From JACVRW01 sp963819635 (GTDB taxonomy: Bacteria; Actinomycetota; Thermoleophilia; Solirubrobacterales; Thermoleophilaceae): a stretch of DNA of 64,000 nucleotides. Shown here piece by piece: positions 17,333 through 25,776 of this stretch. The notes under the pieces were generated by a model that worked only from the letters and a program-made list of their open reading frames with translations, searched no databases and was not told the origin of the DNA. Positions within the stretch are counted from its first letter, which is position 1. Every line of letters begins with the position of its first letter. The stretch lies in NCBI GenBank assembly GCA_963819635.1, contig CAWFWX010000007.1, positions 1 through 64,000 of the forward strand. The letters are read 5' to 3'. The position numbers were made by a program, and so were the translations under genes.

Positions 17333-18635
17333 TCACAAATCGCGCTCAGGGGTAGGGGCAACCGCGACCTTCGTGATCTGCGTCTCGTCGACGGCGACGA
17401 TCTCGACGCGGTAGCCGTTCAGCTCGATGACCTCGCCGACCTCGGGCACGCGCCCGAGGTGCTCCGACAGGTAGCCGCTGACGGTCGTTTCAAAATGGTC
17501 CTCGAGCTCGGCGTCGAAGCGCCTGGCGAGCGCGCGGAGCGGTGCTTGCCCGTCGAGCCAAAGCCTTCCATCGTGCTCGCTGACGAGCTCGGGCCGATCC
17601 AGGTCGAACTCGTCATCGATCTCGCCCACGAGCTCTTCCAGGATGTCTTCCAGCGCCAGGAGGCCGATGACCGTGCCGTGCTCGTCGTGGACGAGCGAGA
17701 GGTGCACACGCCGCTTGCGCATCCCGCGGAGCACCTCGTCGACGCGCGCCGACTCCGAGACGTGCCCCAGCGGCCGGGCCAGCGCCGACACGTCGAGGCT
17801 CTGCGCGTCCGCGAAGATCGGTTGCAGAAGGTCCTTGGCGTGGACGGCACCCACCGCCGCGTCGAGACCGCCATCGGGCTTGCAGAGCGGCAGTCGCGTG
17901 CGTCCGGTGGCGATGGCCCGCTCGGCAATCGTTCGTGGAGAGTCCGTGGTGAGCACGAAGTCGATCTCGCCTCGGGGCTTCATCACCTCGCGGGCGCGCG
18001 TGTCGCCTAAGCTCAGCGCGGCCTCCGAGAGCTCCTGCTCGTCGCGCTCGATCATCCCCTCGCGAGAGCTCTCGCGCAACAGCTCGCGCAGCTCGCCATC
18101 GCTGTGCGGCTGGCTGCCCCGCCTCCGACGCCGGGGGCACGCCGAACGGCTTCAGCAACAGGTTGCCCATCGCGTTGAAGAGATCCACCAGCGGCTTGGT
18201 CGAGAGATAGAAGGCGCGCATGGGAGGCGCCAGCGCAAGAAGCACCGGGGCGGTACGGGAGATCGCCAGGCTCTTGGGAGCGAGCTCGCCGACCACGACA
18301 TGCAGCGTGGTGCTGAGCAGAAACGCGAGCGCCGCGGCGAGCCCGAAACCGCCGATCGTGGCCGCGTCGCCGAGCAGCGGCTCGAGGAGGCCCTGGAAGG
18401 CCGGCACGCCGATCGCGCCGAGCCCGAGCGACGCCGCCGTGATCCCCAGCTGGCAGGCGGAGAGATAGGCATCGATGTGGTCGACCGCGTGCCCCATCGA
18501 CTTCGCGCCCGGCTTCCCCTGGCGCAGCAGCTCCTGCGCCTGGGTCGGTCGAAGACGCGCCATCGAGAACTCGGCCGCGACGAAGAACGCGTTCGCCAGC
18601 ACCAGGAGCAGGGCGAGCACCAATTCGACGGCCAT
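17333..18635 (-). CDS. CNNM/CorC-like membrane protein with CBS domains (one frame change)
   Basis: About 434 codons. An N-terminal DUF21 membrane domain (MAVELVLALLLVLANAFFVA, then STTLHVVVGELAPKSLAI) is followed by paired CBS domains (TRLPLCKPDGG, LVHDEHGTVIGLLALEDILE). A C-terminal CorC/HlyC domain closes it (TVSGYLSEHLGRVPEVGEVIE). A single frame change near 18110 separates the membrane part from the rest. Family members act in Mg2+/Co2+ efflux or homeostasis. Its ATG overlaps the stop of a short upstream ORF (TGATG); leader L6 lies before that. Confidence 0.9.
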
Positions 18636-18715
18636 CAGGCGGCTCGACGGATCCGCACGCGGCGCGACGCCGGTGGGCTAGGGGGTGACGCTGACGGCAG
18701 GGCCGGCGAGGTCAT
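18635..18715 (-). CDS. short ORF linking leader L6 to the CorC-like gene, 26 aa
   Basis: Starts MTSPALPSASPPSP and ends RRVRIRRAA. Its ATG overlaps the stop of the L6 peptide (ATGA) and its TGA overlaps the CorC-like ATG (TGATG). The product is Pro/Ser/Arg-rich with no recognisable fold. It could serve as a relay for ribosomes from the leader to the gene, or be a chance frame. Confidence 0.35.
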   Translation of the reverse strand: MTSPALPSASPPSPPASRRVRIRRAA

Positions 18716-18796
18716 GACAGTGACCCGATCGTGCTCGAGCGGGCTGGCGTTCGCATCGTGGCCGTCCCCAAACCCGGGCCGCAGTGTTTCTCGCGC
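18712..18796 (-). promoter_or_regulatory. leader element copy L6, upstream of the CorC-like gene
   Basis: Type II copy on the minus strand: CTAGGGAG, AGAAACACTGCGG, TTTGGGGACGGCCACGATGC and CTCGAGCACGATC. The core ATG at 18756 encodes MRTPARSSTIGSLS and then a stop at 18712-18714, which overlaps the next ATG. It is arranged back-to-back with L7. Confidence 0.72.
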
Positions 18797-18882
18797 TCCC
18801 TAGCGGGGGGTGGTCAAACAACTACGGCTTGGACCCGGGGACGTCCACGATGCGAGGCGGGCCTCGCTCGAGCAGGATCACA
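18797..18882 (+). promoter_or_regulatory. leader element copy L7, upstream of the second SDR
   Basis: Type II copy: CTCCCTAGCGG, GGTCAAACAACTACGG, CCGGGGACGTCCACGATGCG and CTCGAGCAGGATC. The core ATG at 18850 would encode MRGGPRSSRITS, then continue through a repeat shared with position 24611. The element plus repeat fill most of the 430-base gap before the SDR. Confidence 0.72.
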
Positions 18883-18884
18883 TC

Positions 18885-18938
18885 CATGTTCAAGCATCCG
18901 CCCTCTCATAGAGATCGCCTGGCAGCGGGCTCGAGACC
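18885..18938 (+). repeat. dispersed repeat R1, similar to the start of the winged-helix gene at 24614
   Basis: About 50 bases that match 24611-24663 at roughly five of every six positions, including a fully shared CTCTCATAGAGATCGCCTG. In both places it encodes MFKxPPSHRDRL. Here the frame has no obvious gene behind it. The remaining stretch to 19064 holds only the SDR ribosome site. Confidence 0.6.
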
Positions 18939-19064
18939 TGGTGCTGTAGCCGTCGCGAGCAGACCAGCCCCGCATCACGCCAGGGAGGTGCTGCGCGTGC
19001 AGCCAGTGCACGGCTATGCGTGCATCTGTCACACCTGCAGGCCCAGGACGGAGGGAGAAGGGTC

Positions 19065-19766
19065 ATGGGACGTTTCGAGAATCAGACAGTGATCGTTACC
19101 GGCGGCGCCCGCGGAATGGGCGCCAGCTATGCGCGCGGCTTCGTCGCGGAGGGCGCCAACGTCGTCATCTGCGACGTACTCGAGCGGGAAGGCGCCGCTC
19201 TCTCCGCCGAGCTCGGCGATCAGGCGGTTTTCGCTTTCGTTGACGTGACCAGTGAGGATGGTTGGTCGAAGATTCTCTGGGGTGCCGAGGCTGCGTTCGG
19301 CCCGGTCTCGGTGCTGGTCAACAACGCGAGGACTGTCCGAACCGGGATGCTCGAGCAGACCGAGCCGGCGGCCTGGCGCCGGGTGATCGACGTCAACCTG
19401 ACCGGCCAGTACCTGGGCATCCGCGCGGTTGTGCCCTCGATGCGCAAAGCCCGCGGCGGCGCGATCATCAACATCTCGTCGACCCTCGGGCTGGTGGCCG
19501 TACCGATGAGCCCCGCATATGTGGCCAGTGAGTGGGGCGTGCGCGGGCTGACGAAGGCCGCAGCGCTCGAGCTCGGGCGCGACAACATCCGCGTCAACTC
19601 GGTCCACCCTGCGACGAGCTCCGACTCGGACGAGGTCACGCGGCTGGTGCTGTTCGTCGCCTCCGAAGAGGCCCGCCTCACGACCGGCTCGGAGTTTGTC
19701 GCCGACGGCGGCATGGTGCTTGGCGCGGCCCTTCAGCCGGAGGTTGCCGGGACCGCCGCGCCCTAG
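19065..19766 (+). CDS. short-chain dehydrogenase-like protein with altered active site
   Basis: A 233-residue SDR with intact TGGARGMG (12-19) and Ser138/139. The catalytic motif YVASE has Glu156 (codon 19530-19532, GAG) where the family has Lys, and the NNAG motif reads NNAR. The segment after VNSVHP is about 30 residues shorter than in relatives, removing much of the substrate-binding loop. It may be inactive, regulatory or decaying. The start is set by GGGAGAAGG before ATG 19065. Leader L7 lies upstream. Confidence 0.85.
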   Translation: MGRFENQTVIVTGGARGMGASYARGFVAEGANVVICDVLEREGAALSAELGDQAVFAFVDVTSEDGWSKILWGAEAAFGPVSVLVNNARTVRTGMLEQTEPAAWRRVIDVNLTGQYLGIRAVVPSMRKARGGAIINISSTLGLVAVPMSPAYVASEWGVRGLTKAAALELGRDNIRVNSVHPATSSDSDEVTRLVLFVASEEARLTTGSEFVADGGMVLGAALQPEVAGTAAP

Positions 19767-19787
19767 TGGCCGCCTAGGACAAGCGGC

Positions 19788-21350
19788 GTGGCCGGCGCCG
19801 AGACCCTCGTCTTCCTGCTCGTTGTAGTGGTGCTGCTGGCCGGCGCCGCCCTGCGGCATGACGTGCCGTACCCGATCGTGTTGGTGCTCGGCGGGCTCGC
19901 GCTCGGCGTCGTCCCATGGCTGCCGGCTCCCGAGCTGGATCCCGAGGTTGTGTTCTTCGCCTTCCTGCCACCACTGCTCTACGCGGCGGCATTCCAGGCC
20001 TCGGCCTACGAATTGCGCGCCAACGCCGTGCCGATCGCCCTGCGGGCCGTCGGGCTGGTGCTCGTCACGGTCGTCGCGGTGGCCGCCGTGGCCCACTGGA
20101 TCGCCGGCCTGCCCTGGGCCGTCGCCTTGGTCCTTGGCGCAGTGCTCGGGCCAACCGATCCGGTCGCCGCTACCACGGTGATGAGCCGGCTCGGTGCGCC
20201 GGCGCGGATCCGCGCGATCCTCGAGGGCGAGTCGCTCGTCAACGACGGCACCGGCCTTACCGCATACGCGCTGGCGGTCTCGGCCGTCGGCGCCGCCGGC
20301 CTCTCGGCGGGCGCCGTGCTCGTCGACTTCGTGGTCACGGCGGCCGGCGGGATCGCGATCGGCCTCGTGGCCGGCTGGCTGTTCGGGCGACTGCGCGCGC
20401 TGGCGCGTGAGCCGTCGATCGACCTCGTGCTGTCGATCCTCACACCGTTCGCCGCCTACGTGCCGGCGGAGAACCTCCACGTCTCCGGCGTCCTGGCCGT
20501 GGTCACGGCGGGCGTCTTCATAGGTTCGCGGTCGCACGAGATGGCGCAGGCGGACTCGCGGCTGCGCACGCTGGCATTCTGGCAATCGTCCGAGTTCCTC
20601 CTCAACGCGCTGCTGTTCCTGCTCATCGGGCTCCAGCTCACGAACCTGGTCCCCGACGCCGACGCGGCGGATCTGCTCTCCGTCGCGGCTGACGCGCTGG
20701 TCCTGGCGCTCGTGGTGATCGCCGTTCGTATGGCCTGGATGTTCACGGTGCCGGCGTTCGCCCGCCTGCGGATCGTCACGCGCGAGCCGGCCGGCACCCG
20801 CGAGCGGCTCGTGCTCGGTTGGAGCGGCATGCGCGGCGCCGTGTCGCTCGCCGCGGCGCTCGCGATCCCGGTCACCGTCGCGTCGGGTGACCCGTTCCCG
20901 CAACGCGACCTGGTGATCCTGCTCACGTACGGCGTGGTCGTCGTCACGCTCGTCGTACCGGGACTCACGCTCGCGCCGCTGATCCGGCGGCTCGGACTTG
21001 GCCAGAGCGAGCAGCGCCGGCGGCAGGAGGTCGAGGCACGCATGCGCCTCACCCTCGCCGCGCTGGAGCGCTTCGACGAGCTCGGCGCACACGATGCGCT
21101 GCCCGCGCCGTACCTCGAGGGCGTACGCGACCGCTACCAGGCGAGGCTCGACCGCCTCAATGACCGGCTGGAGGAATCCGGCGACCACCCGGACGCCGGC
21201 ACCGAGACAGCACGCACCCAAATCGAGGCGCTGGCGGCCGAACGCGACCTACTGCGCCAACTGCGCCGCGAACGCGAGTATCCGGCCGAGCTGCTGCGCG
21301 AGCTGGAGGCCGAGCTTGACGTGGACGAGGCACGCTCGCGCACCGGTTAG
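19788..21350 (+). CDS. CPA1-family Na+/H+ antiporter
   Basis: A 520-residue protein with about twelve membrane helices and a cytoplasmic tail of about 115 residues. CPA1 motifs are visible: FLPPLLYAAAF, LGPTDPVAATTVM with the ion-binding Asp, and EGESLVNDGTGLTAYA. The C-terminal part is helical and charged (LNDRLEESGDHPDAG). It starts at GTG 19788, 22 bases after the SDR, so the two are probably co-transcribed. It exchanges Na+ (or K+) for H+ across the plasma membrane. Confidence 0.93.
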   Translation: MAGAETLVFLLVVVVLLAGAALRHDVPYPIVLVLGGLALGVVPWLPAPELDPEVVFFAFLPPLLYAAAFQASAYELRANAVPIALRAVGLVLVTVVAVAAVAHWIAGLPWAVALVLGAVLGPTDPVAATTVMSRLGAPARIRAILEGESLVNDGTGLTAYALAVSAVGAAGLSAGAVLVDFVVTAAGGIAIGLVAGWLFGRLRALAREPSIDLVLSILTPFAAYVPAENLHVSGVLAVVTAGVFIGSRSHEMAQADSRLRTLAFWQSSEFLLNALLFLLIGLQLTNLVPDADAADLLSVAADALVLALVVIAVRMAWMFTVPAFARLRIVTREPAGTRERLVLGWSGMRGAVSLAAALAIPVTVASGDPFPQRDLVILLTYGVVVVTLVVPGLTLAPLIRRLGLGQSEQRRRQEVEARMRLTLAALERFDELGAHDALPAPYLEGVRDRYQARLDRLNDRLEESGDHPDAGTETARTQIEALAAERDLLRQLRREREYPAELLRELEAELDVDEARSRTG

Positions 21351-21380
21351 GCCTCGTCCGTCACCTCCAGGCTCCGGAGC

Positions 21381-21467
21381 TCTCCCTAGTGGTGGGTGAT
21401 CAAACACTACGGGGCGAATCCGGGGACCTCCACGATGCGAGCCCGGCCTCACTCCAGCACGATCGGT
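21381..21467 (+). promoter_or_regulatory. leader element copy L8, upstream of the ABC operon
   Basis: Type II copy: TCTCCCTAGTGGTGGGTGAT, CAAACACTACGG, CCGGGGACCTCCACGATGCG and CCAGCACGATC. It is one of the clearest copies and is best used as a reference. The core ATG at 21435 starts a closed 12-codon frame (next entry). Confidence 0.75.
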
Positions 21468-21473
21468 CCATGA
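21435..21473 (+). CDS. leader peptide ORF in L8, 12 aa
   Basis: Encodes MRARPHSSTIGP and stops at 21471-21473. The GGGGA eight bases before the ATG could act as a ribosome site. The peptide matches the consensus MRxRxxSSTI of the other leader copies. Its stop overlaps the ATG of the next short ORF. Confidence 0.4.
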   Translation: MRARPHSSTIGP

Positions 21474-21505
21474 ATTACGAGACCCAGAAGGCCCTGGAGA
21501 CCTAG
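21470..21505 (+). CDS. second short ORF before the ABC permease, 11 aa
   Basis: Encodes MNYETQKALET. It starts by four-base overlap with the leader peptide stop and ends three bases before the permease ATG at 21509. The arrangement mirrors the short ORF between L6 and the CorC-like gene. The peptide itself resembles nothing I know. Confidence 0.35.
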   Translation: MNYETQKALET

Positions 21506-21508
21506 GCC

Positions 21509-22441
21509 ATGGGGGCTGCCACGGCCAGGCTCGGGCGGCGGCGGGCAAAGCGCCGCTACGGCAGCGACGAGCGGCGGCTCGCGGCGCTCATGCTGTCGCC
21601 GGCGATGGCCGTCATCGCGCTGGTCGCGGCGTATCCGATCGGCTACGCGGTCTGGCTGTCGCTGAACGAGTACAGCGTGCGGGTGCCCGGCCTGTCGCGC
21701 TTCGTCGGCTTCGACAACTACTCCGAGGCGCTGGGCTCGTCCGAGTTCTGGGACTCGGTGGTCAACACGTTCCTGTTCACGGGGATATCGGTGAGTCTGG
21801 AGCTAGGTATCGGGCTCGGGATGGCGCTCGTGATGAACGAGGCCTTCAAGGGCCGCGGCCTGCTGCGCGCCGTCGTGCTGGTGCCCTGGGCGGTGCTTAC
21901 TGTCGTGAGCGCGATCACCTGGCGGACGATCTTCGAGCCCGAGTTGGGGCTAGCGCCGCAGGTGCTCGAAAGGGTGGGGATCTTTGAGGGGGTTGTGTGG
22001 CTCGGCCAGGAGGGCTACGCCCTGGCCGTTATGGTCATCGCCGACGTCTGGAAGACCGCGCCGTACATGGCCCTCCTGATCCTGGCCGGACTCCAGGGGA
22101 TCTCCGAAGACGTCTACGACGCGGCGAAGGTCGACGGCGCGACGGCCTGGAAGCGCTTCAGGCGCATCACGCTGCCGCTGCTCATGCCCGCCATCCTCGT
22201 GGCACTGATCTTCCGCACGCTCGACGCGCTGCGGATCTTCGACCTGCCCTACGTGCTCACCGGCGGCACGAACGGAACGACCACGCTGTCGCTGCTGGCG
22301 CACCAGGAGCTCACCGCCAACCGGGTGATTGGGTTGGGCTCGGCGCTGTCCGTGCTCACGTTCGTGATCGTGATGGCGGTCTCGTTCCTCTACATCCGGA
22401 CGGTGGGCGGCAACATCCGATCGATCGCGGAGGACGACTGA
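21509..22441 (+). CDS. ABC transporter permease, MalF/UgpA type
   Basis: A 310-residue membrane protein with six helices. The permease EAA loop is present (EDVYDAAKVDGATAWKRFRR), which docks onto the ATPase. The family imports sugars or glycerol-phosphates. It is the first gene of a three-gene operon; no substrate-binding protein is encoded beside it. Translation may depend on the short ORFs of leader L8. Confidence 0.92.
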   Translation: MGAATARLGRRRAKRRYGSDERRLAALMLSPAMAVIALVAAYPIGYAVWLSLNEYSVRVPGLSRFVGFDNYSEALGSSEFWDSVVNTFLFTGISVSLELGIGLGMALVMNEAFKGRGLLRAVVLVPWAVLTVVSAITWRTIFEPELGLAPQVLERVGIFEGVVWLGQEGYALAVMVIADVWKTAPYMALLILAGLQGISEDVYDAAKVDGATAWKRFRRITLPLLMPAILVALIFRTLDALRIFDLPYVLTGGTNGTTTLSLLAHQELTANRVIGLGSALSVLTFVIVMAVSFLYIRTVGGNIRSIAEDD

Positions 22442-22442
22442 C

Positions 22443-23360
22443 ATGGAAGCGTCTGGCACCGCTGTGGCTACCAGGCCAGGCCCGACCTCGGCAGAGCGGG
22501 AGGGCGCGCACAAGATCGAGCGGCGGCGGCCCCCGCGGCGCTGGGTCAGGCCAACGCTGCTCACGCTGGCAATCGTCGCGATCTGCGCGTTCTGCCTGTT
22601 CCCCTTCTACTGGCTGATCAACGTCTCGCTGAAGACGGGCCAGGACCTGTCCCAGGCCGATCTGTTTCCGCCGAGCCCGACGCTCGACAACTACTCCTCG
22701 ATCTTCGAGAACAGCGACTTCACGTCCGCGCTCCGGAACAGCGTGATCATCACCGTGATCACGACCACCCTGGCCCTGGTCGTGGGCTCGTTCGCCGCCT
22801 TTGCCCTGGCCCGGCTGCGCTTCCCGCACAAGTTCCTGATCCTGGCCGTGATCCTGACGATCTCGACCTTCCCGCCGATTGCGATCGCCGCTCCGATCTT
22901 CCAGATCTGGACCGACATCGGGCTCTACGACACCTACCTCGGGCTGATCATCCCCTACCTGACGTTCGCGCTGCCGCTGGCGATCTACATCCTCACCTCC
23001 TTCTTCAAGGAAATCCCGAGGGAGCTCGAACAGGCCGCGCTGGTTGACGGCGCCACCTACTTCCAGGCGTTTCGCAAGGTGATACTGCCGCTCGCGGCGC
23101 CCGGGCTCGTGACCGCGGGACTGCTCACCGCCTTCTTCGTCTGGAACGAGTTCCTGCTGGCGGTGACTCTGACGAGCTCGCCTGACGCGTTCACGGTCCC
23201 GGTGGTCGTCTCCAACTTCACAGGCAGTCAGAAGTTCGAAGTCCCGCTGGGCACGATCAGCGCGGCATCCGTTGTGATCACCATCCCGCTGGTGGCGCTG
23301 GTGATCCTCTTCCAGAAGCGAATCGTTGCCGGCCTCTCGGCCGGCGCGGTCAAGGGATAG
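22443..23360 (+). CDS. ABC transporter permease, MalG/UgpE type
   Basis: A 305-residue partner permease. It has a longer basic N-terminus, six helices and an EAA loop (RELEQAALVDGATYFQAFRK). It starts one base after the stop of the first permease, so the two are translated together and probably form the heterodimeric channel. Confidence 0.92.
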   Translation: MEASGTAVATRPGPTSAEREGAHKIERRRPPRRWVRPTLLTLAIVAICAFCLFPFYWLINVSLKTGQDLSQADLFPPSPTLDNYSSIFENSDFTSALRNSVIITVITTTLALVVGSFAAFALARLRFPHKFLILAVILTISTFPPIAIAAPIFQIWTDIGLYDTYLGLIIPYLTFALPLAIYILTSFFKEIPRELEQAALVDGATYFQAFRKVILPLAAPGLVTAGLLTAFFVWNEFLLAVTLTSSPDAFTVPVVVSNFTGSQKFEVPLGTISAASVVITIPLVALVILFQKRIVAGLSAGAVKG

Positions 23361-23367
23361 GAGAGAG

Positions 23368-24639
23368 ATGGCTCAGATAACCATGGGCGGTGTCACCAAG
23401 CGCTACCCGGACGGCTACGAGGCTGTGCGTGACATGGAGCTCTTGATCGAGGACGGCGAGTTCGTCGTCCTGGTCGGCCCCTCGGGGTGCGGCAAGACGA
23501 CGGCACTGCGCATGATCGCCGGCCTGGAGGACATCACCGAAGGCGAGTTGCGCATCGGCGACGAGGTGGTGAACGACCGCGCACCGAAGGACCGGGACGT
23601 CGCGATGGTGTTCCAGAACTACGCGTTGTACCCGCACATGACCGTGCGCAAGAACATGGGCTTCGCGCTCGATCTGCGCGGGCTTCCGAAGGATGAGATC
23701 GACGCCAAGGTCACCGAAGCCGCCGAGACCCTCGATCTGGTCGAGCACCTGGATCGCAAACCGTCGCAGCTCTCCGGCGGACAGCGCCAGCGGGTCGCGA
23801 TGGGACGCGCGATCGTGCGCGACCCGGCGGCGTTCCTGATGGACGAGCCGCTCTCGAACCTCGACGCGAAGCTGCGTGTGCAGATGCGCACCGTGGTGGC
23901 GCGGCTCCAGCAGCGGCTCGGCACCACGACCGTCTACGTGACCCACGACCAGACCGAGGCCCTCACGCTAGGCGACCGCGTGGCGGTCATGCGCACCGGC
24001 ACGCTGCAGCAGGTGGGCTCCCCTATGGCGCTCTACAACGAGCCGGTCAACCTGTTCGTGGCCGGCTTCATGGGGTCGCCGGCGATGAACTTCATGCCCG
24101 CGACCGTCGACGGCGACATGGTGGAGCTGCCGATCGGGGACGTGCGGCTGCCGCCGGAGCTGCGCGAGCGGGTCGGTCGCGTGGAGGAGGGCAAGCACCT
24201 GATCGCCGGCGTTCGACCCGAGCAGTTCCAGGATTCCGCGCTGGTCGGCGAGGCGCGCGAGCGCGGCTCCAGCTTCCGGGCGCACATCGAGGTGCTCGAG
24301 TCGCTCGGCTCCGAGGTCTACGCCCACTTCACGGTGGCGACAGATCGCCAGATCGAGTCGCAGGAGCTGCGCGAGCTGGCCGAGGACGTCGGTGGCGGCG
24401 AGGTGCCGATGGCGGGTGAGGAGGGCCGCATCGTGGCCCGACTGGACCCGCAGAGCCAGGTACGGGTGGGCCAGGAATCCGAGTTGTGGGTGGACTCGAG
24501 CCGGCTCCATCTGTTCGACCCCGACGACGGCCGCAACCTGACGGCCGGACGGCGCGAGCCTGCCGCTAACGGCGACGGCATGGGCCCGACCGGCCAGCCG
24601 CAGGATCGAACCCATGTTCAAGACTCCGCCCTCTCATAG
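23368..24639 (+). CDS. ABC transporter ATPase, MsmK/UgpC/MalK type
   Basis: A 423-residue ATPase. Walker A GPSGCGKTT, Q-loop VFQNYALYPHM, signature LSGGQRQRVAMGRAI, Walker B FLMDEPLSNLDAK and the H-loop VTHDQTEA are all intact. A C-terminal regulatory TOBE/OB domain follows, longer than usual at the end. GGAGAG precedes ATG 23368. It powers the two permeases just upstream. Its last 26 bases overlap the start of the winged-helix gene. Confidence 0.94.
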   Translation: MAQITMGGVTKRYPDGYEAVRDMELLIEDGEFVVLVGPSGCGKTTALRMIAGLEDITEGELRIGDEVVNDRAPKDRDVAMVFQNYALYPHMTVRKNMGFALDLRGLPKDEIDAKVTEAAETLDLVEHLDRKPSQLSGGQRQRVAMGRAIVRDPAAFLMDEPLSNLDAKLRVQMRTVVARLQQRLGTTTVYVTHDQTEALTLGDRVAVMRTGTLQQVGSPMALYNEPVNLFVAGFMGSPAMNFMPATVDGDMVELPIGDVRLPPELRERVGRVEEGKHLIAGVRPEQFQDSALVGEARERGSSFRAHIEVLESLGSEVYAHFTVATDRQIESQELRELAEDVGGGEVPMAGEEGRIVARLDPQSQVRVGQESELWVDSSRLHLFDPDDGRNLTAGRREPAANGDGMGPTGQPQDRTHVQDSALS

Positions 24640-24663
24640 AGATCGCCTGCCGGAGGGCTCGCC
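24611..24663 (+). repeat. dispersed repeat R2, partner of 18885-18938
   Basis: Second copy of the sequence described for R1. Here it overlaps the end of the ATPase gene and forms the first codons of the next gene. Conservation extends across third codon positions, so it looks like DNA-level duplication or a shared regulatory site rather than protein similarity alone. Confidence 0.6.
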
Positions 24664-25078
24664 CATCCGTGCCCGACCCACTTCCCTGCCGGACCGGCTC
24701 GTCGACGAGCTCGAGCGACGCCTGCGCGGCATCGCTCTGGCCGTCTCAACCTCCCTCGCCGCCAAGGCGGACGCGGCGCAGCTGCGGCTCGTGGACGCGC
24801 ACGTGCTACTCGCCTTGTCGGAACCCGATCGAGCAACCGACGCGATTGAGCTCTCAGTCGGGAGCGGCGTTCCCCTCGACGTCGTTTACCCGGCGCTCGA
24901 CCGCCTGATGGGCTACGGATACGTGTACGAGGAGCGCCTTCTCCAGAGGCTGACCGACGCGGGTCAGGTGCTCGTTGCCGCCCTCGACCGGGCACGGCGG
25001 GACGGGATACGGTCCTACGTCGCCCAGCTCAACCCCGACGAGCTCCTGCGACTCGAATCGGTGCTCTCACCCCGCTGA
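24614..25078 (+). CDS. winged-helix (PadR/MarR-like) protein
   Basis: A 154-residue protein. Residues of about 55-115 read as a winged helix: ALSEPDRATDAIELSVGSG, then LDRLMGYGYVYEERL with wing-like turn, then a C-terminal helix. It may regulate the ABC operon whose end it overlaps. The first 20 codons lie in repeat R2 and may not be part of the true protein; GTG/ATG starts further in are possible. Confidence 0.65.
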   Translation: MFKTPPSHRDRLPEGSPIRARPTSLPDRLVDELERRLRGIALAVSTSLAAKADAAQLRLVDAHVLLALSEPDRATDAIELSVGSGVPLDVVYPALDRLMGYGYVYEERLLQRLTDAGQVLVAALDRARRDGIRSYVAQLNPDELLRLESVLSPR

Positions 25079-25103
25079 GCGCAGGTGTTCTCGAAGCGGC
25101 CAG

Positions 25104-25772
25104 ATGGGAAGCAACCTGCGAACGCTCCTGATTGCGAGCGCCGCCTCTGCGGCGGCGGCCCTCCTCACCTCGCAGCTCTGGATCGCCGGCACCTGGATCG
25201 CCGCGGCGCTGACCCCGGTGATCGTCACGCTGGTCAGCGACCTGCTGAACCGGCCGACCGAGCGGATCGCCAGGAGCCTCACTGCCGACAGCGAGGCGCG
25301 GCCGGAGGCCCTCGGGACGGCGCCGCCCAGCCGCCCAGAGGCCGCCCGCGCGTCCGATCCGCAGACCACGCGGCCGGGGACCGGCGGACCGACGCTTCCG
25401 AGCGCCGCGCGCCCTCGCAGCCATCGCCGCAAGATCGCCTTCGGCGCCGTTTTCGGCACGGCGGCGCTGGCCTTGGTCATTGCTGTGGTCGCCATTACCG
25501 TGCCCGAGCTGATCGCGGGCGGCCCCGCCGGCACGAACGACGGCCGGACGACGTTCTTCGGGGAGCGCAGCCGCGAGCCCGACTCGCAGAAGCCGCAGGA
25601 CCCCGCGCCGGACCGCGAAAAGCGGCCGGAAGACCTGCAGGAGCAACCGACCGGGCCGGATGACGAGCAGCCCACCACGCCCACCGAGGAGCAGCCGACG
25701 ACTCCGCCGGAGGAGAGCCCGCCACCGGGCGAGCCGCTCCCGGAGACGGTCCCACCCTCCGACCAGCCGTGA
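25104..25772 (+). CDS. membrane protein with proline-rich tail, 222 aa
   Basis: I do not recognise a family. Two hydrophobic segments are visible: residues 5-45 (LLIASAASAAAALLTSQLWI onwards) and about 115-140 (AFGAVFGTAALALVIAVVAI). A charged linker separates them. The last 70 residues are Pro/Glu/Thr-rich (QPTTPTEEQPTTPPEESPPP), probably an extended extracellular tail. It ends five bases before the convergent VTT gene. Confidence 0.7.
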   Translation: MGSNLRTLLIASAASAAAALLTSQLWIAGTWIAAALTPVIVTLVSDLLNRPTERIARSLTADSEARPEALGTAPPSRPEAARASDPQTTRPGTGGPTLPSAARPRSHRRKIAFGAVFGTAALALVIAVVAITVPELIAGGPAGTNDGRTTFFGERSREPDSQKPQDPAPDREKRPEDLQEQPTGPDDEQPTTPTEEQPTTPPEESPPPGEPLPETVPPSDQP

Positions 25773-25776
25773 CCAG

